From: Phytophthora hibernalis | Lineage: Eukaryota > Oomycota > Peronosporomycetes > Peronosporales > Peronosporaceae | Assembly: GCA_012656075.1 (NCBI GenBank) | Contig: JAAKBF010000306.1 | Location: 1-64,000, forward strand | Length of the DNA stretch: 64,000 bases | Reading direction: 5' to 3' | Shown: positions 23,606-33,639 of the stretch, in pieces | How the letters are laid out: each line of letters begins with the position of its first letter | Position numbering within the stretch: the first letter of the stretch is position 1 | Program-made: the position numbers and the translations under genes | The notes under the pieces: model-generated | The model's database searches: none | What the model was told of the DNA's origin: nothing | The model's input: only the letters and a program-made list of their open reading frames with translations

Positions 23606-24188
23606 TGTGACGCGGTGTGCGTCACGCTGCTTGCGTCTTGTTCTAGGCTCATTAGAGTAACCGTCATTGTAGTAACAGTAGTCAATAGAGTAGGCAAGTG
23701 GCTAGCAGCAAATGCAAAGGCAATCCGTAAAGCAAGTGATTGCCGAGGCAGAATGCCACGACAGGTGACAACGGTGATCCGACGCGGTGAGGTCTAGCTT
23801 GCGCCGCAGGCTGCAAGTTCTCGAGTAAGCTAGACCACGTTGCCGAACCACCGAAGCACCGGCAGATAGTGTATTGTGTTCAACACAAGTACACGGCAAA
23901 CCTATACTAAAGCTAAGTAATATACTCCAATGCCTATACTACGTTGTCGTTCGTGAAGCGCGGCTTAAGCGCTCTCAGCCAGCAATGAGTCCTCTGCATA
24001 CATTCGTCAAGTATCCGTACACGGCGGAGCTCCTCAAGAGCCAGGATGCCGCGTGTGGCAACAACACGCGAATGATCGCGTTTGTGATATGTCGGCAGTC
24101 TGGTCGGTTGTTGTCAGTGTCTGGTCACTGCAGCAGCAAGCTGCATCTGGACACTGGCAGCAGCATATATCTCACAATATATCTCACA
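23606..24188 (-). repeat. Copia 3' LTR
   Basis: 583 bp, with 5'-TG...CA-3' ends on the minus strand (TGTGAGATATATTG...CGTCACA). Near-identical to 30104-30685. A polypurine tract, read TTCAAGTGGGAG on the minus strand (24189-24200), lies directly upstream of it in element orientation. Confidence 0.92.
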
Positions 24189-24200
24189 CTCCCACTTGAA
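24189..24200 (-). other. Copia polypurine tract
   Basis: Minus-strand AAGTGGGAG abuts the 3' LTR start and would prime plus-strand synthesis. Confidence 0.7.
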
Positions 24201-24438
24201 CACGGCTATCCAAAAGCTTTGTCGGCGTGATCATCTCGACACCCATCGATGTCGTCTCACTCCCACTCGCTTCAATCGCACGCAGTCGATAGTAGTCATG
24301 CGCCCACAGTTGCAACTGCACACCCGCTCGCACAACATCCCACCGTAGCAGTACATGTGGTTCAACCACGCGAGACAAGTTCAACTTGCTCGGCCACACT
24401 ATGGCACATGTACACCTCGAACAGTATCTTGTCATCAT

Positions 24439-25302
24439 TCATGGTCCGACTTCAGCGCAGCCGTCGTCATCAGTGGTAACCGTAGCTTCAGTAGCTTCAG
24501 CAGTAGTCTCGCAGTCCGCGCTCACAACTGGTAGCACCCTCATCGCCTTACGAAAGCGCGTAAACTTTACAGCTCCCAACGCTTTCGTCATGATGTCCGC
24601 CACCATGTTTTCAGTTCCGATGTGCTTCACAGTAATGCGCTTTAGCTCGACACTTCTCCTCACCATGTGATACTTGTTCTCGATGTGTTTGGTTTTCGAA
24701 TGTTTGCCGGGTTTGGCACTCAACGAGATCGCGCTCTCGTTGTCGCCAAGCATGAGCGGCACTGGGTACTCCCAAGCCAGCTCTCTGCATAAGCCCTGTA
24801 GCCACAGGATGACCTTCGTAGCTTCGGACATGGCCACATAATCTGCCTCACAGGTGCTCATCGCGTTGATTGCCTGCTTCTTTGAGGCGTACGAGATCAC
24901 ATTCCCGTCGAGCATCGTCACGTAGCCACTAATGCTTCTGCGATCCTCTGGATCGTTCGCATAATCAGCGTCAGAGTAGATCATCAGTTCAACTGAGGTC
25001 CCCACGGTCACCTTCATCACAAGTCCGTAGTCCTTCGTAGCCTGCAGGTAGCGCAGCACCCGCTTGGCTTGTGCGTAATGTGAGTGATCGTAGCATGCCA
25101 AGAACTTGCCCAAATGTCTCGTAGCCTGAGCAATGTCCGGCATCGATGCACTCACCAAATACTGCAACGATCCCACCAATTCACGGTAGGGTAGGTACTC
25201 GTTTGTTTCAGACAGCTCTGCTGCCTTGGATGGCGACGTAGCCTCAGGTGTCGCGCACCCATTACATGTTGACATGTGGTAGTCTTTCAATACATCCATC
25301 AC
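24439..25302 (-). CDS. Copia RNase H region of pol
   Basis: 287 codons. After the RT connection (PYRELVGSLQYLVSASMPDIAQA) comes the copia RNase H: MIYSDADYANDPEDRRSISG (first Asp), SKKQAINAMSTCEADYVAM (catalytic Glu), LMLGDNESAISLS (Asp), and the terminal HSKTKHIENKYHMVR and MVADIMTKAL. The frame is intact through the end of pol; it is separated from the RT frame by a shift near 25310. Confidence 0.88.
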   Translation of the reverse strand: MMDVLKDYHMSTCNGCATPEATSPSKAAELSETNEYLPYRELVGSLQYLVSASMPDIAQATRHLGKFLACYDHSHYAQAKRVLRYLQATKDYGLVMKVTVGTSVELMIYSDADYANDPEDRRSISGYVTMLDGNVISYASKKQAINAMSTCEADYVAMSEATKVILWLQGLCRELAWEYPVPLMLGDNESAISLSAKPGKHSKTKHIENKYHMVRRSVELKRITVKHIGTENMVADIMTKALGAVKFTRFRKAMRVLPVVSADCETTAEATEATVTTDDDGCAEVGP

Positions 25303-25346
25303 GTACTGCTGCTGCGAATAGATGATCTGCCGACGCGGTCGGTCTA

Positions 25347-25927
25347 TCAGGACTCCACACCGAGCAGGTACTTCACGGTTCCCATCGTCGTCAACTCGAA
25401 CGACTCCTTGAGCGAGGCAGCAACCTCAGCACAAAGCTCGGGAGGTCCCATCAGCAGTAGGTCGTCAACATACACCGTCAAGAGCATCTTGACTTCGTCA
25501 TTTTCCTTCAGTGCGTACAGACCAAAGTCTGAGTCCATACGATCAAAGTCAATCGTCACTAGTTTAGCGTGTAGTGTCTTATTCCAAATGTGTGGGGCCT
25601 GCTTCAGCCCGTACAGAGCTTGCACACGAAATCAGGGCCGTTAGTCTGGAATCCGGGCGGCTGCTCCATGAAGATCAGATCAGCTAAATCTCCATACAAG
25701 AATGCAGTCTTGACATCGTACTGCAGCACAGCCCAACCTCGCTGCACTGCATAGTAGATAGCCGCTCGAATGGTTTCAAACCGAATTACAGGAGCGAACG
25801 TCTCAGTATAGTTCACCCCTTGCTGCTGCTTGAAGCCATGAACCACTAGCCGGGCTTTGAATCTAGTTACCCGTCCTCGATCATCACGCTTCACTGCAAA
25901 CACCCATCGACAAGTGATTACTTTCAC
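25347..25927 (-). pseudogene. Copia reverse transcriptase
   Basis: Two frames (25927-25604 and 25625-25347) give the RT: CRWVFAVKRDDRGRVTRFKA, FAPVIRFETIRAA, YDVKTAFLYGDL (Asp), IFMEQPPGF, then ALYGLKQAPHIWN and VYVDDLLLMG, the catalytic pair. The junction at about 25615 needs a shift. Otherwise residues expected for activity are present. Confidence 0.85.
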
Positions 25928-26771
25928 CTTCTTGGCAGCAGCGCGGAACCATTTTCCACGACTTACGGCCTTTCAGGGATTTCAGTTCGGAAAGCATTGC
26001 TACCTTCCACTGCGGCCACCACTTGCTGGATCTAGCCTGCTTGTATGTAGTCGGAATCGCTATGTCACTGGGTGCTTGCACATGGCCCACCACATAGTCC
26101 AAGAGACGAACACTTGGCTTCTGTGTCCGCCTCGGTCGCTTCCGACACGCTGGTACAGGAGGCGGCTTGATTGCAAATCCAGTCGTCTCCGCTTCAGGCT
26201 GCTTTGGACACTTGCGCGCTCTACGCTTGCGCCCTCGGGCTGGTTTCGTCGCAGGTGACGAATCAGCAGTTGGTCGTGCAGGAGCATCCTGCTTGTCAAC
26301 TCGATGCGCAGCAACGAGGTCATCAATGTTGCTGGCAGGTGTGTATCGGCTTGAACTCCCACTGGAGCTTGCCTTCTTCTTCAATCTTGGCTCGTTTCCC
26401 CTCAGTCTCAGCTCATTTCTCCCACTGGATTGTGGTGGACTGCCTCCTTCACCAGCAGTCCCACCAGACTGAGCTGCATCAACAGCCATGTCGGGTTCCA
26501 CACCTTCAGACACAACTCCCACTGGAGGTACTCCAACTTGGTCACCAAACAGCAACTCCAAGTCTGCAGGCAGCAGCGCCGCAGAAGAAACAAAAGACTC
26601 CATCGTAGTCTTTATGCGCTCAACAGGTACAGTAGCATGCAGCTCGTGCGCGCATGCACGATACTGGTTCTCCAGTAATTGCTGCACATATGTTCCGTTC
26701 GCTGTATACTCCTCATGAAATTTCACGTTACCCGGCTGGGCCGTGAGAATCTGGCAAGTCACAAGGTCCAT
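25884..26771 (-). pseudogene. Copia integrase-RT linker
   Basis: A 295-codon frame holding the end of integrase (DLVTCQILTAQPGNVKFHEEY) and the acidic/basic low-complexity linker (SSRYTPASNIDDLVAAHRVDK; KPARGRKRRARKCPKQPEAE, a possible nuclear localization signal), then RLLDYVVGHVQAPSDIAIPTTYKQA entering RT. Shifts at both ends (about 26765 and 25920). Confidence 0.75.
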
Positions 26772-28039
26772 GAACTTGTACCCTTCGTAGAATCACTGTA
26801 ACCGAACAGCAGACTCAGTCGTGCACGTGGCTCCAGCTTTTCCTTACGCTGTCTCGACTCTGGTGGTATCCTCACCCAAGCAAGGCATCCCCATGTACGC
26901 AGCTGTCCGAGCTCAGATGCTCGTCCGTACAGTGTCTTGTGTGACGACACGAGTCCCAGAGGCTTGGTGGGCAACACGTTCAACGTGTCCACCACATGCA
27001 ACAACGCCTCACCCCACAGCATGTTGGGCAAGTGTGTTGCAGTCAGCAGTGCACGAATGCGTGGAAGCACCACACCATTCGCGCGTTCAGCAATACCGTT
27101 TTCTTGTGGCGAGTAGGCGTTCGTGTACTGCTGGATAATCCCTTTGCTTTCACCGAAGGCCCGCAGCTCATTACTGGCAAACTCCCCACCTTGATCAGCA
27201 TGCAGTCGCTGAACCCGGTAGTTCTTGTGCTGAGTGTAGAGCTCATTCAGTTGAGCAATCACAAAGCCAGTTGCCTCTCCTTTCCGCTCGAGGAGATAGA
27301 CCCATTTGTATATGGTAGCTTCGTCGATAACAAATAGAAACATCGTTGCACCGCTTGCAGTAGGCTCAGTCACTGAGCAAATGTCCATTACCAAGATGGA
27401 CAGAGGTTGCAGCTCCTTCACTGGTCGCCGCGCATGATTCATCCTATTTGCTTTGCTAGCATTGCACGCCACACAGTCATAGGAGCTAAGATCTTTGTCA
27501 TTAACCTTAGCTCCGACATTCAACTTTCTCGCCAACACCTTCACAGTGTCCATGCTCAAATGACCAAACCGCTGATGCAGTCGCTCCATCACCTTCTTGC
27601 TGTCCATCTTCTGTTTGCTCACAGCATTCACCATCATGCCAGGTACGCGTTCAACGCGCAGGCGATAGATGTTCTCACGCATGTCAAACCTCAAAGTTAT
27701 TTCACGCTTCGTTAACCATGCAGTACGCTGGTCATTCGAACACACAAGTTTGAATTTTCCAGTTGTCTGCAAGTATCCCAAGCTTATGATGTTCACCCGA
27801 GCATTCGGGCTGTACACCTCTTCATCAAGTAGTCGATCTTCAAGCTCTCCAGTGTCCTGATTGCACACACGCAATAGTACAGAACCACACACAGATGCAT
27901 GTTCAGAAGTCCCATTAGCGAAATCAAGGCGACTAGAGTTGCCTTCCGAAATAGATGTGAACAGGACCAGGTCGTTGCAGACGTTATCCTGTGACCCAGA
28001 GTCGAGTATCCACTCAACATAACCCATGTTCGGGTGCAT
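26759..28039 (-). CDS. Copia protease and integrase
   Basis: Begins with the protease site WILDSGSQDNVCND (catalytic Asp) after a leading MHPNMGYVE. Then the GAG-pre-integrase and zinc domain (LHQRFGHLSMDTV, then YDCVACNASKANR: HxxxxH and CxxC). The integrase core shows MDICSVTEP (Asp), RLHADQGGEFAS (Asp) and YSPQENGIAERANG (Glu). 426 codons in one frame, ending at a shift near 26765. Confidence 0.88.
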   Translation of the reverse strand: MHPNMGYVEWILDSGSQDNVCNDLVLFTSISEGNSSRLDFANGTSEHASVCGSVLLRVCNQDTGELEDRLLDEEVYSPNARVNIISLGYLQTTGKFKLVCSNDQRTAWLTKREITLRFDMRENIYRLRVERVPGMMVNAVSKQKMDSKKVMERLHQRFGHLSMDTVKVLARKLNVGAKVNDKDLSSYDCVACNASKANRMNHARRPVKELQPLSILVMDICSVTEPTASGATMFLFVIDEATIYKWVYLLERKGEATGFVIAQLNELYTQHKNYRVQRLHADQGGEFASNELRAFGESKGIIQQYTNAYSPQENGIAERANGVVLPRIRALLTATHLPNMLWGEALLHVVDTLNVLPTKPLGLVSSHKTLYGRASELGQLRTWGCLAWVRIPPESRQRKEKLEPRARLSLLFGYSDSTKGTSSWTL

Positions 28040-30099
28040 CTTCGTAGGAAGTCACCATGTTAACCATTCTTGGTTCACTCCGGCGCGCAGTGCCAGCTCC
28101 ATAGTGTCCACCATCTCGATGTTCTTCTTCATGTCGCTGAGGCGACCCACCACGCCAGCGAGGCTGTGGCGGATAACCTTGTCCAGGGTAATTATTCTGT
28201 CCACGCGGTGGCGAAGCATAACGCCCACGCGGTGGCGCAGCCAAGCGTCCGTGCGACGGATCAAATTGCTGCCCATAATCACCGGGCGGCGGGCAATAGC
28301 GTCCGTGCTGGCGCGGCGGCGATCGTCCGCGCTCAAAATGTCCTCGGTCCTCAGATTGAAGATCATTGTCGCGATCCCCTAGCATCGACAGATCCACTCG
28401 TGGTCCATCGTAAGTATGCCCTGGCTCACGCGATGGTCTCCAAGAGTTCTCGTTCTTGGTAATGGCGCAGCGGGTATGACGCGGGAGTTCGTCCTTGCGG
28501 ACGTACATCACCACGCACATCAACGCACTCATCACCTTGAAGTTGATGCGCAGCATCAATTTCACGCAGCTGCAATCGCTGCGGCGAAGTCGGGACAGCT
28601 GAGGTCGCAGCAAGCGACTTGTCCTCGGGGCTGCACGCTGGCGTCGTCGGCGAGTACACAGGAGACTCGTACGGCGTATCTGCTGACGGCACAGCCTGCA
28701 CCACGCGCACTGCTTCAACCACCCGCACTGCATTCACCAACGAGGTCGCGGGCCGTTTGCCCTTGGCCTTCAACTTCTCCACCAACTCCGGCTTCAGCGG
28801 CACACCCGTAGTTGCCGTACACTCGGCATACCAGTGGCCTTGGCGCCCACAGTTTCCGCACTTCGTGCACGCATTCTTCTGGCTCAAGTCCTTGGCACTC
28901 GAACCCGCACGCTTCTTCACATTTCGCCGCAGCCCTTGCACCAGGCTCACCTGCGCCGCACGTGGCGCTGGTGTTGACGGCTGCAGTCCGGCCACTTGTC
29001 GTCGGGCTAGCTCAGCTTGCCGCAGGCGACGTGTTGCCTCCGATCGCGTCAGTGTCTTACGGTCGTTCTTGCTGCACCAAACCGTGTGCTGCTCTGCTAG
29101 CTCACGGAAGACGTGCTGCGAGTTGGAGATGAGGAGGCTCGCGTGCTCACACTCTTCCAGCTTGCTATTGGCTTGGCGCAGGCGCCGCACCAACTCTTCG
29201 CTCGCAGACACGTACGCGTCCACCGTCTCACCCTGCTGCAGTTCGAGATTCAGCAAGTCTCGCAGGATGTAGTCGGGGTTCACGCCGTCTCCGGACGTGA
29301 TGTGCACAACAATACGTGACCAGAGCAATGATGGAGCTTCCATCTGCTCTCTGAGCTTGTCGACCTTGAATAGTTCACGCAGGTTCATGTACAACGCCAT
29401 TGCCGTGAACGCCATGGTACGACGCGTGTCGTACCACGTGATACTTGCGGTTTCTCACATCGAGCTCTGAATCATAGCGCTCGGGCCCGTACGTGATTTC
29501 GTCCAACTTGTAGGTGGGAAAGCGTAGCGTCAACTCGCTTTTCCACCTGTCAAAATCGATCTTCTTGTCCTTCAGGTTAGGCAGGGGCACCTCCTTGCCC
29601 AGCATCTTCTCGGTGTGCTTCACCAATTCCGCGTCGTCGTAGCGCGGGCCGAAGCGGTTGTCCAGCATCATCGTCCCGTGCGATGGCACAGTGCTCTGTA
29701 CGTCGTCGTCCGGTTGCCCAGCGCTGCTGGATGCATTTGACTCACTGGTGTCGCTTGGTTCGCTCGGTGGGGGTCGCGGCGGCGGCGCTCGTGCTGCGGC
29801 CGCTGGCTGCTGATTCGGAACGGGGGATTCTGGACTGACCGGTTGTTGTCTCTCACGTAAGTGCGACGATTATTGACCAATCGCCTGTGAGAGTCTTCAA
29901 CCAGCAAAGTCAGCAGTTCAATACCACCTGGCATTTCGCCCAATCGGCGGCCGAAACGCTCAGCTTCTTCTCGAGCCAAATTAGTGTCACCAACTTGCTC
30001 TCCATTGGTAGAACCTTGATCTTCGTCTTCATTCAACGGCGCTTGATCTGACGAATCACCTTCTCCTCTCGGGTCATTCTGCTCTCTGATTGGGCTCAT
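28014..30099 (-). pseudogene. Copia gag
   Basis: Gag starts at 30099 with ATG inside the primer binding site (MSPIREQND). It runs through frames 30099-29668, 29689-29375, 29415-28426 and 28733-28014. Features: copia capsid-like FDRWKSELTLRFPTYKLDEITYG, TMAFTAMALYMNLRELF, LNLELQQGETVDAYVSASEEL, and a CCHC knuckle CGNCGRQGHWYAEC at about 28845. The tail is rich in R/G/P/Y (RGRSPPRQHGRYCPPPGDYG). Three internal shifts. Confidence 0.75.
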
Positions 30100-30103
30100 A
30101 ACC
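30090..30103 (-). other. Copia primer binding site
   Basis: Directly inside the 5' LTR the minus strand reads GGTTATGAGCCCAATC. GGTTATGAGCCC is complementary to the anticodon-arm sequence GGGCTCATAACC found in methionine tRNAs, i.e. the half-tRNA priming mode known for Drosophila copia rather than 3'-end priming. Confidence 0.7.
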
Positions 30104-30685
30104 TGTGCCGCGGTGTGCGTCACGCTGCTTGCGTCTTGTTCTAGGCTCATTAGAGTAACCGTCATTGTAGTAACAGTAGTCAATAGAGTAGGCAAGTGGC
30201 TAGCAGCAAATGCAAAGGCAATCCGTAAAGCAAGTGATTGCCGAGGCAGAATGCCACGACAGGTGACAACGGTGATCCGACGCGGTGAGGTCTAGCTGCG
30301 CCGCAGGCTGCAAGTTCTCGAGTAAGCTAGACCACGTTGCCGAACCACCGAAGCACCGGCAGATAGTGTATTGTGTTCAACACAAGTACACGGCAAACCT
30401 ATACTAAAGCTAAGTAATATACTCCAATGCCTATACTACGTTGTCGTTCGTGAAGCGCGGCTTAAGCGCTCTCAGCCAGCAATGAGTCCTCTGCATACAT
30501 TCGTCAAGTATCCGTACACGGCGGAGCTCCTCAAGAGCCAGGATGCCGCGTGTGGCAACAACACGCGAATGATCGCGTTTGTGATATGTCGGCAGTCTGG
30601 TCGGTTGTTGTCAGTGTCTGGTCACTGCAGCAGCAAGCTGCATCTGGACACTGGCAGCAGCATATATCTCACAATATATCTCACA
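30104..30685 (-). repeat. Copia 5' LTR
   Basis: 582 bp, 99.7% identical to the 3' LTR by eye. Ends TG...CA on the minus strand. Confidence 0.92.
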
Positions 30686-30690
30686 CTGGT
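30686..30690. repeat. Target site duplication (right) CTGGT
   Basis: Pairs with 23601-23605. Confidence 0.85.
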
Positions 30691-31323
30691 TGGCTAGTGT
30701 TCGAGCTCGAGCTGCGGGGTTTCTTGGCACTGGTTGGTACCGGTATGTTAAACGGAGTTGCATGTACCGGTGTAGCCCTCTTTCACACAAGCATCTTGCT
30801 TGTCTTTTTGAGAACTCTTTAAAAAGAGTTCTCTGGATACCGGTATTTATATCCAGAGTTTTTAGAGCGAATCCAGAACCGTCCAGGATCCCATAAACGG
30901 ATATATATGTAATTACGGCAACCTAAACAACGTGCAGTTCTCAACATTACGTAAACGTCGTTTATTTAATAAAGTGCTATATTGTATTTGAAAACACGTG
31001 CAAGTTGACCCAGCCGGCCTCAAGCGACATTCAAGCCACCTTACACGAATGTTGACCCAGATGACTTAGAACAACATTCAAGTACCGGTACATGAAACCC
31101 AAGCTCCGGAAGGACTGGCAATTTATCGCACTGTACATCCCGATTGTAGTCGTGAGGTTTACTTCGAGTAAGTTTTTCTCTCATTAACTTCTTTTACTAA
31201 CGTTTATCAGAATTCTGAATTGACGTTCGCTCCAGGCGAATCGCATGTGGGCACTTAAATGCCCTTACTGACGTTCGAAGCTTGTTTATCTTCGAGAATA
31301 CTTGTACATGAGTCAAAAGTGTT
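30691..31323. other. Intergenic region, copia to ZIP gene
   Basis: No gene is supported. It holds three exact TACCGGTA octamers (30738, 30838, 31083) and a perfect hairpin at 30811-30832 (AGAACTCTTT, loop AA, AAAGAGTTCT). The 3' end of the minus-strand ZIP gene lies at its right edge. Confidence 0.5.
30811..30832. repeat. Perfect 10-bp-stem hairpin
   Basis: AGAACTCTTT / AAAGAGTTCT with a 2-base loop, between copia and a TACCGGTA site. No following T-run that would suggest a specific terminator function on its own. Confidence 0.7.
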
Positions 31324-31326
31324 TGT

Positions 31327-32366
31327 TTACGTCCAGAGGGATAGCACACCCATCGCGCTGTAGCCGGCGAGCAGAGCAGAGCATTTCTCGATCTGATACC
31401 GCGGGTCCTGCAGCTCCTGCGGGATGATCTCCATGATGGCGACGAAGAGGAAGGTGCCACCAGCGAACGCGGCACATACACCGGCTGCTGGGGTGGCGTG
31501 ATTTGCATCCACCAGCAACCGGCCGAACAGGATGCCCGTAGGCGTCATGAGTGAGAAGACGGCCACTGACGTGAGAAGCTGCTTCCGCGAGACGTTGTGG
31601 TGGATGAACTCGAGCGCCAGAGCGAACGCGGCCAGCGACTTGTGAGCCAAGATAGCGACAAGGATATCCCACGCCGCCGAGCTCGACGCACCCATGCCCA
31701 TGCCTTCCATCACGGAGTGGAAAGACAGCGCGATGAACACCACGAGAGCCAAAATCGGGTTGCCTTTCACGATGCCGTGAATGTGCGAATGCGGCTCCTC
31801 CTTTTGTCTTCGCTGTGGACAGCGAGTTCATCTACTTGAGTGCCGTAGTCTCCTGTCTCAAGCTGTCCGTGCGAGTGGCCAGCCAGTCCGTTCGAGTGTC
31901 CAGCCAGATTGTCCAGCTCGGCAGCACGAGTGACCTCAATGGCCAGCAGCGAGTCGCGCTCCTCGGTGCCGTGCGCGTGGCCATGGCCGTGCACCTGACC
32001 GTAGTGGCGCTGCAGAGCGTGCGCCATCACCTCGATAAGCAGCACCATGAGAAAACCGCAGCCGTAAAAGAAGTTGGCCCACTTAAAGCAGCGCTTGTTG
32101 TCACCATCGTAGCGCGTCCGGACGGCGAGGAAGACCTCGGCTGTGTGCTCGCAGCCCCACTCGTTAAGCGCCTCGTTGTTCTGCGCGTCCGGCAGCAGGT
32201 GCATGCACGAGCTGGCGAGGAAAATGCCGGCCGCCACCATGTTGAGCACGCTGCTGGCGCGCTTGCTCACGCGCTGGGTGCTCAGCAGCGGAGCGATGCC
32301 GCCCAGCAGCCCCAACGCCCAGATGAAGAGCGCCGCGAACAGCTTGAACTCATCCACGGAGTCCAT
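31327..32366 (-). CDS. ZIP-family zinc transporter
   Basis: A membrane importer of Zn/Fe into the cytosol. N-terminal half (32366-31767) has three membrane segments (FAALFIWALGLLGGIAPLL; MVAAGIFLASSCMHLLPDA with the HLLPDA motif; FFYGCGFLMVLLIEVMAHAL) and a His-rich cytoplasmic loop (HGHGHAHG; HSNGLAGHSHG). C-terminal half (31770-31327) has ALSFHSVMEGMGMG and LALEFIHHNVS, the two metal-binding helices of the ZIP core, and TFLFVAIMEIIPQEL. The halves are joined by a 1-base loss in an A-run at about 31802; restoring it gives an HSHIHG loop running into GNPILALVV. Length about 340 aa is typical. Confidence 0.88.
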
Positions 32367-32874
32367 TGCAGCGTTGAAGAAAGGTCGCGTCGGTCAACTG
32401 TGCGCGCACAAGAGAATCGTAGAGTGAATGCAGCGTTGCTAGGGTCTCTGGACCGATGCACATCGCAGCCATTTGCTTTATCCGACGGCGGACCAAGCGG
32501 ACGTACCGTGATTCACCGCGTGTTCGTTTACAGAATGGTGGACGATATTAGATTACAGAAGAAACAGTTTTCAGAGTCAGTTTGGTCTACTGGATTCAGG
32601 TGTGAGTGATCGATTATACGAGGTTATGCATTTTGCGTTTACAACGGTATGGGTCGTATCTTGTCCGAAGGCGACAGCAGCTTTTCAGTTCGGTTGGCAA
32701 ACGACGCAGCGCATGGGAGTTCGAGGTAGGCTAACGTGGGCGGCTGTAATTCTGCCCGAATGTGAGCGGCCGACATTCACGCTGCAGCGACTAATGATGT
32801 TCTGGTCTGAAGCGTCCAGCAGCAGGCGAAGGCACGCGTCTGCAGCGCAACATAAAGGCTTGGATCCACTGACC
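32367..32874. promoter_or_regulatory. Divergent promoter region of ZIP and GTPase genes
   Basis: About 500 bp between two head-to-head genes. No coding feature is supported and no named regulatory motif was recognised. Confidence 0.35.
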
Positions 32875-33540
32875 ATGGGCAAGCTGAAGGTGGTCCTGCT
32901 GGGCGAGGCGGCCGTGGGCAAGACGACGCTGTTTAGGCGCTTGATAGGAACCTCACTCGAAGCGGAATACACGCCGTCCACCACGGGTAAGCAAGCGAAT
33001 CTGCGGCTGTTGTGTGAGCTCACTCACATTGGTTCAATGCTGCGTAGCCAACGTGGGTGCCAAGCTACTCCGATTTGAGGACACGAGCCGGTGGTTTTTG
33101 AAGTTCGTCACCTTGTTTGATGAGTATCATGATCTGGGCTGATGCTAACAGAATGCTCGTAGCTGTGGGACGTTCCGCCCCAGAGCTTCGCGGGGCCGAA
33201 CATCTTCGCACGCTACTTTCGCAGCACTCGAGCGATCGTGCTGGTTTTTAGTTTGCAAACGCCAGCCTCGTGGCGCGCCTTGCCCAAGTACCTCGACGTG
33301 GCTCGGCGGGAGATTGCTGCGAGCGTAACCATTGAGACGCAGTCTCCGCAGACACTGCCCGTGGTGATGGTCGGCAACAAGAGCGACTGCGCTGATGAAT
33401 TGGACACAGAGGAACAAGCAGCAGCTCGCACTTGGTGCAGTGAGCACAACGGGACGTATGTTGAAGTGTCTGCACTTTCAGGAAACGTACTCGATATCTT
33501 CAAGGTCGTACAGCAGATGACTTCATCAACATCAACATGA
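32875..33540 (+). CDS. Rab/Ras-like small GTPase with atypical switch II
   Basis: Start ATG 32875 (MGKLKVVLLGEAAVGKTTLF), with an intact P-loop GEAAVGKT and YTPSTTG switch I. Exon 1 ends at 32986 (GTAAGC donor). A small middle exon near 33045-33105 encodes ANVGAKLLRFEDTS. The last exon (33163-33540) reads LWDVPPQSFAGPNIFARYFRSTRAIVLVFSL, then VVMVGNKSDC (G4) and EVSALSG (G5). Oddity: the G3 motif is WDVPPQ instead of WDTAGQ, so the DxxG glycine is proline, although the Gln stays in register. No C-terminal Cys for prenylation (ends TSSTST). The second intron's exact boundary is unclear. Confidence 0.75.
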
Positions 33541-33639
33541 TAATACACTTGAAATCGTTAAAAATACACAATAAATAAAATATTGTGTAGATGTGGTGTG
33601 TCTAGATGGATACAAAACCTCAGGCTCCACCCAAACAAG

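Larger units (their letters stand above)
23606..30685 (-). mobile_element. Complete Ty1/copia retrotransposon, recent insertion
   Basis: A 7080-bp element, minus orientation: 5' LTR 30104-30685, PBS, gag (30099 down), PR and integrase (28039-26759), RT (25927-25347), RNase H (25302-24439), PPT and 3' LTR 23606-24188. The two LTRs differ by only one substitution (LTR plus-coordinate 5, A versus C) and one 1-bp indel (AGCTTGCG versus AGCTGCG), so the insertion is very young. Despite that, the internal region carries about eight frame breaks. It is flanked by CTGGT target duplications. Domain order PR-INT-RT-RNH identifies copia, not gypsy. Confidence 0.93.

Noticed and set aside
31313..31831. 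Second minus frame across the ZIP gene
   Set aside because: Shadow of the frame that encodes membrane helices with the HSVMEG and EFIHHN metal motifs.
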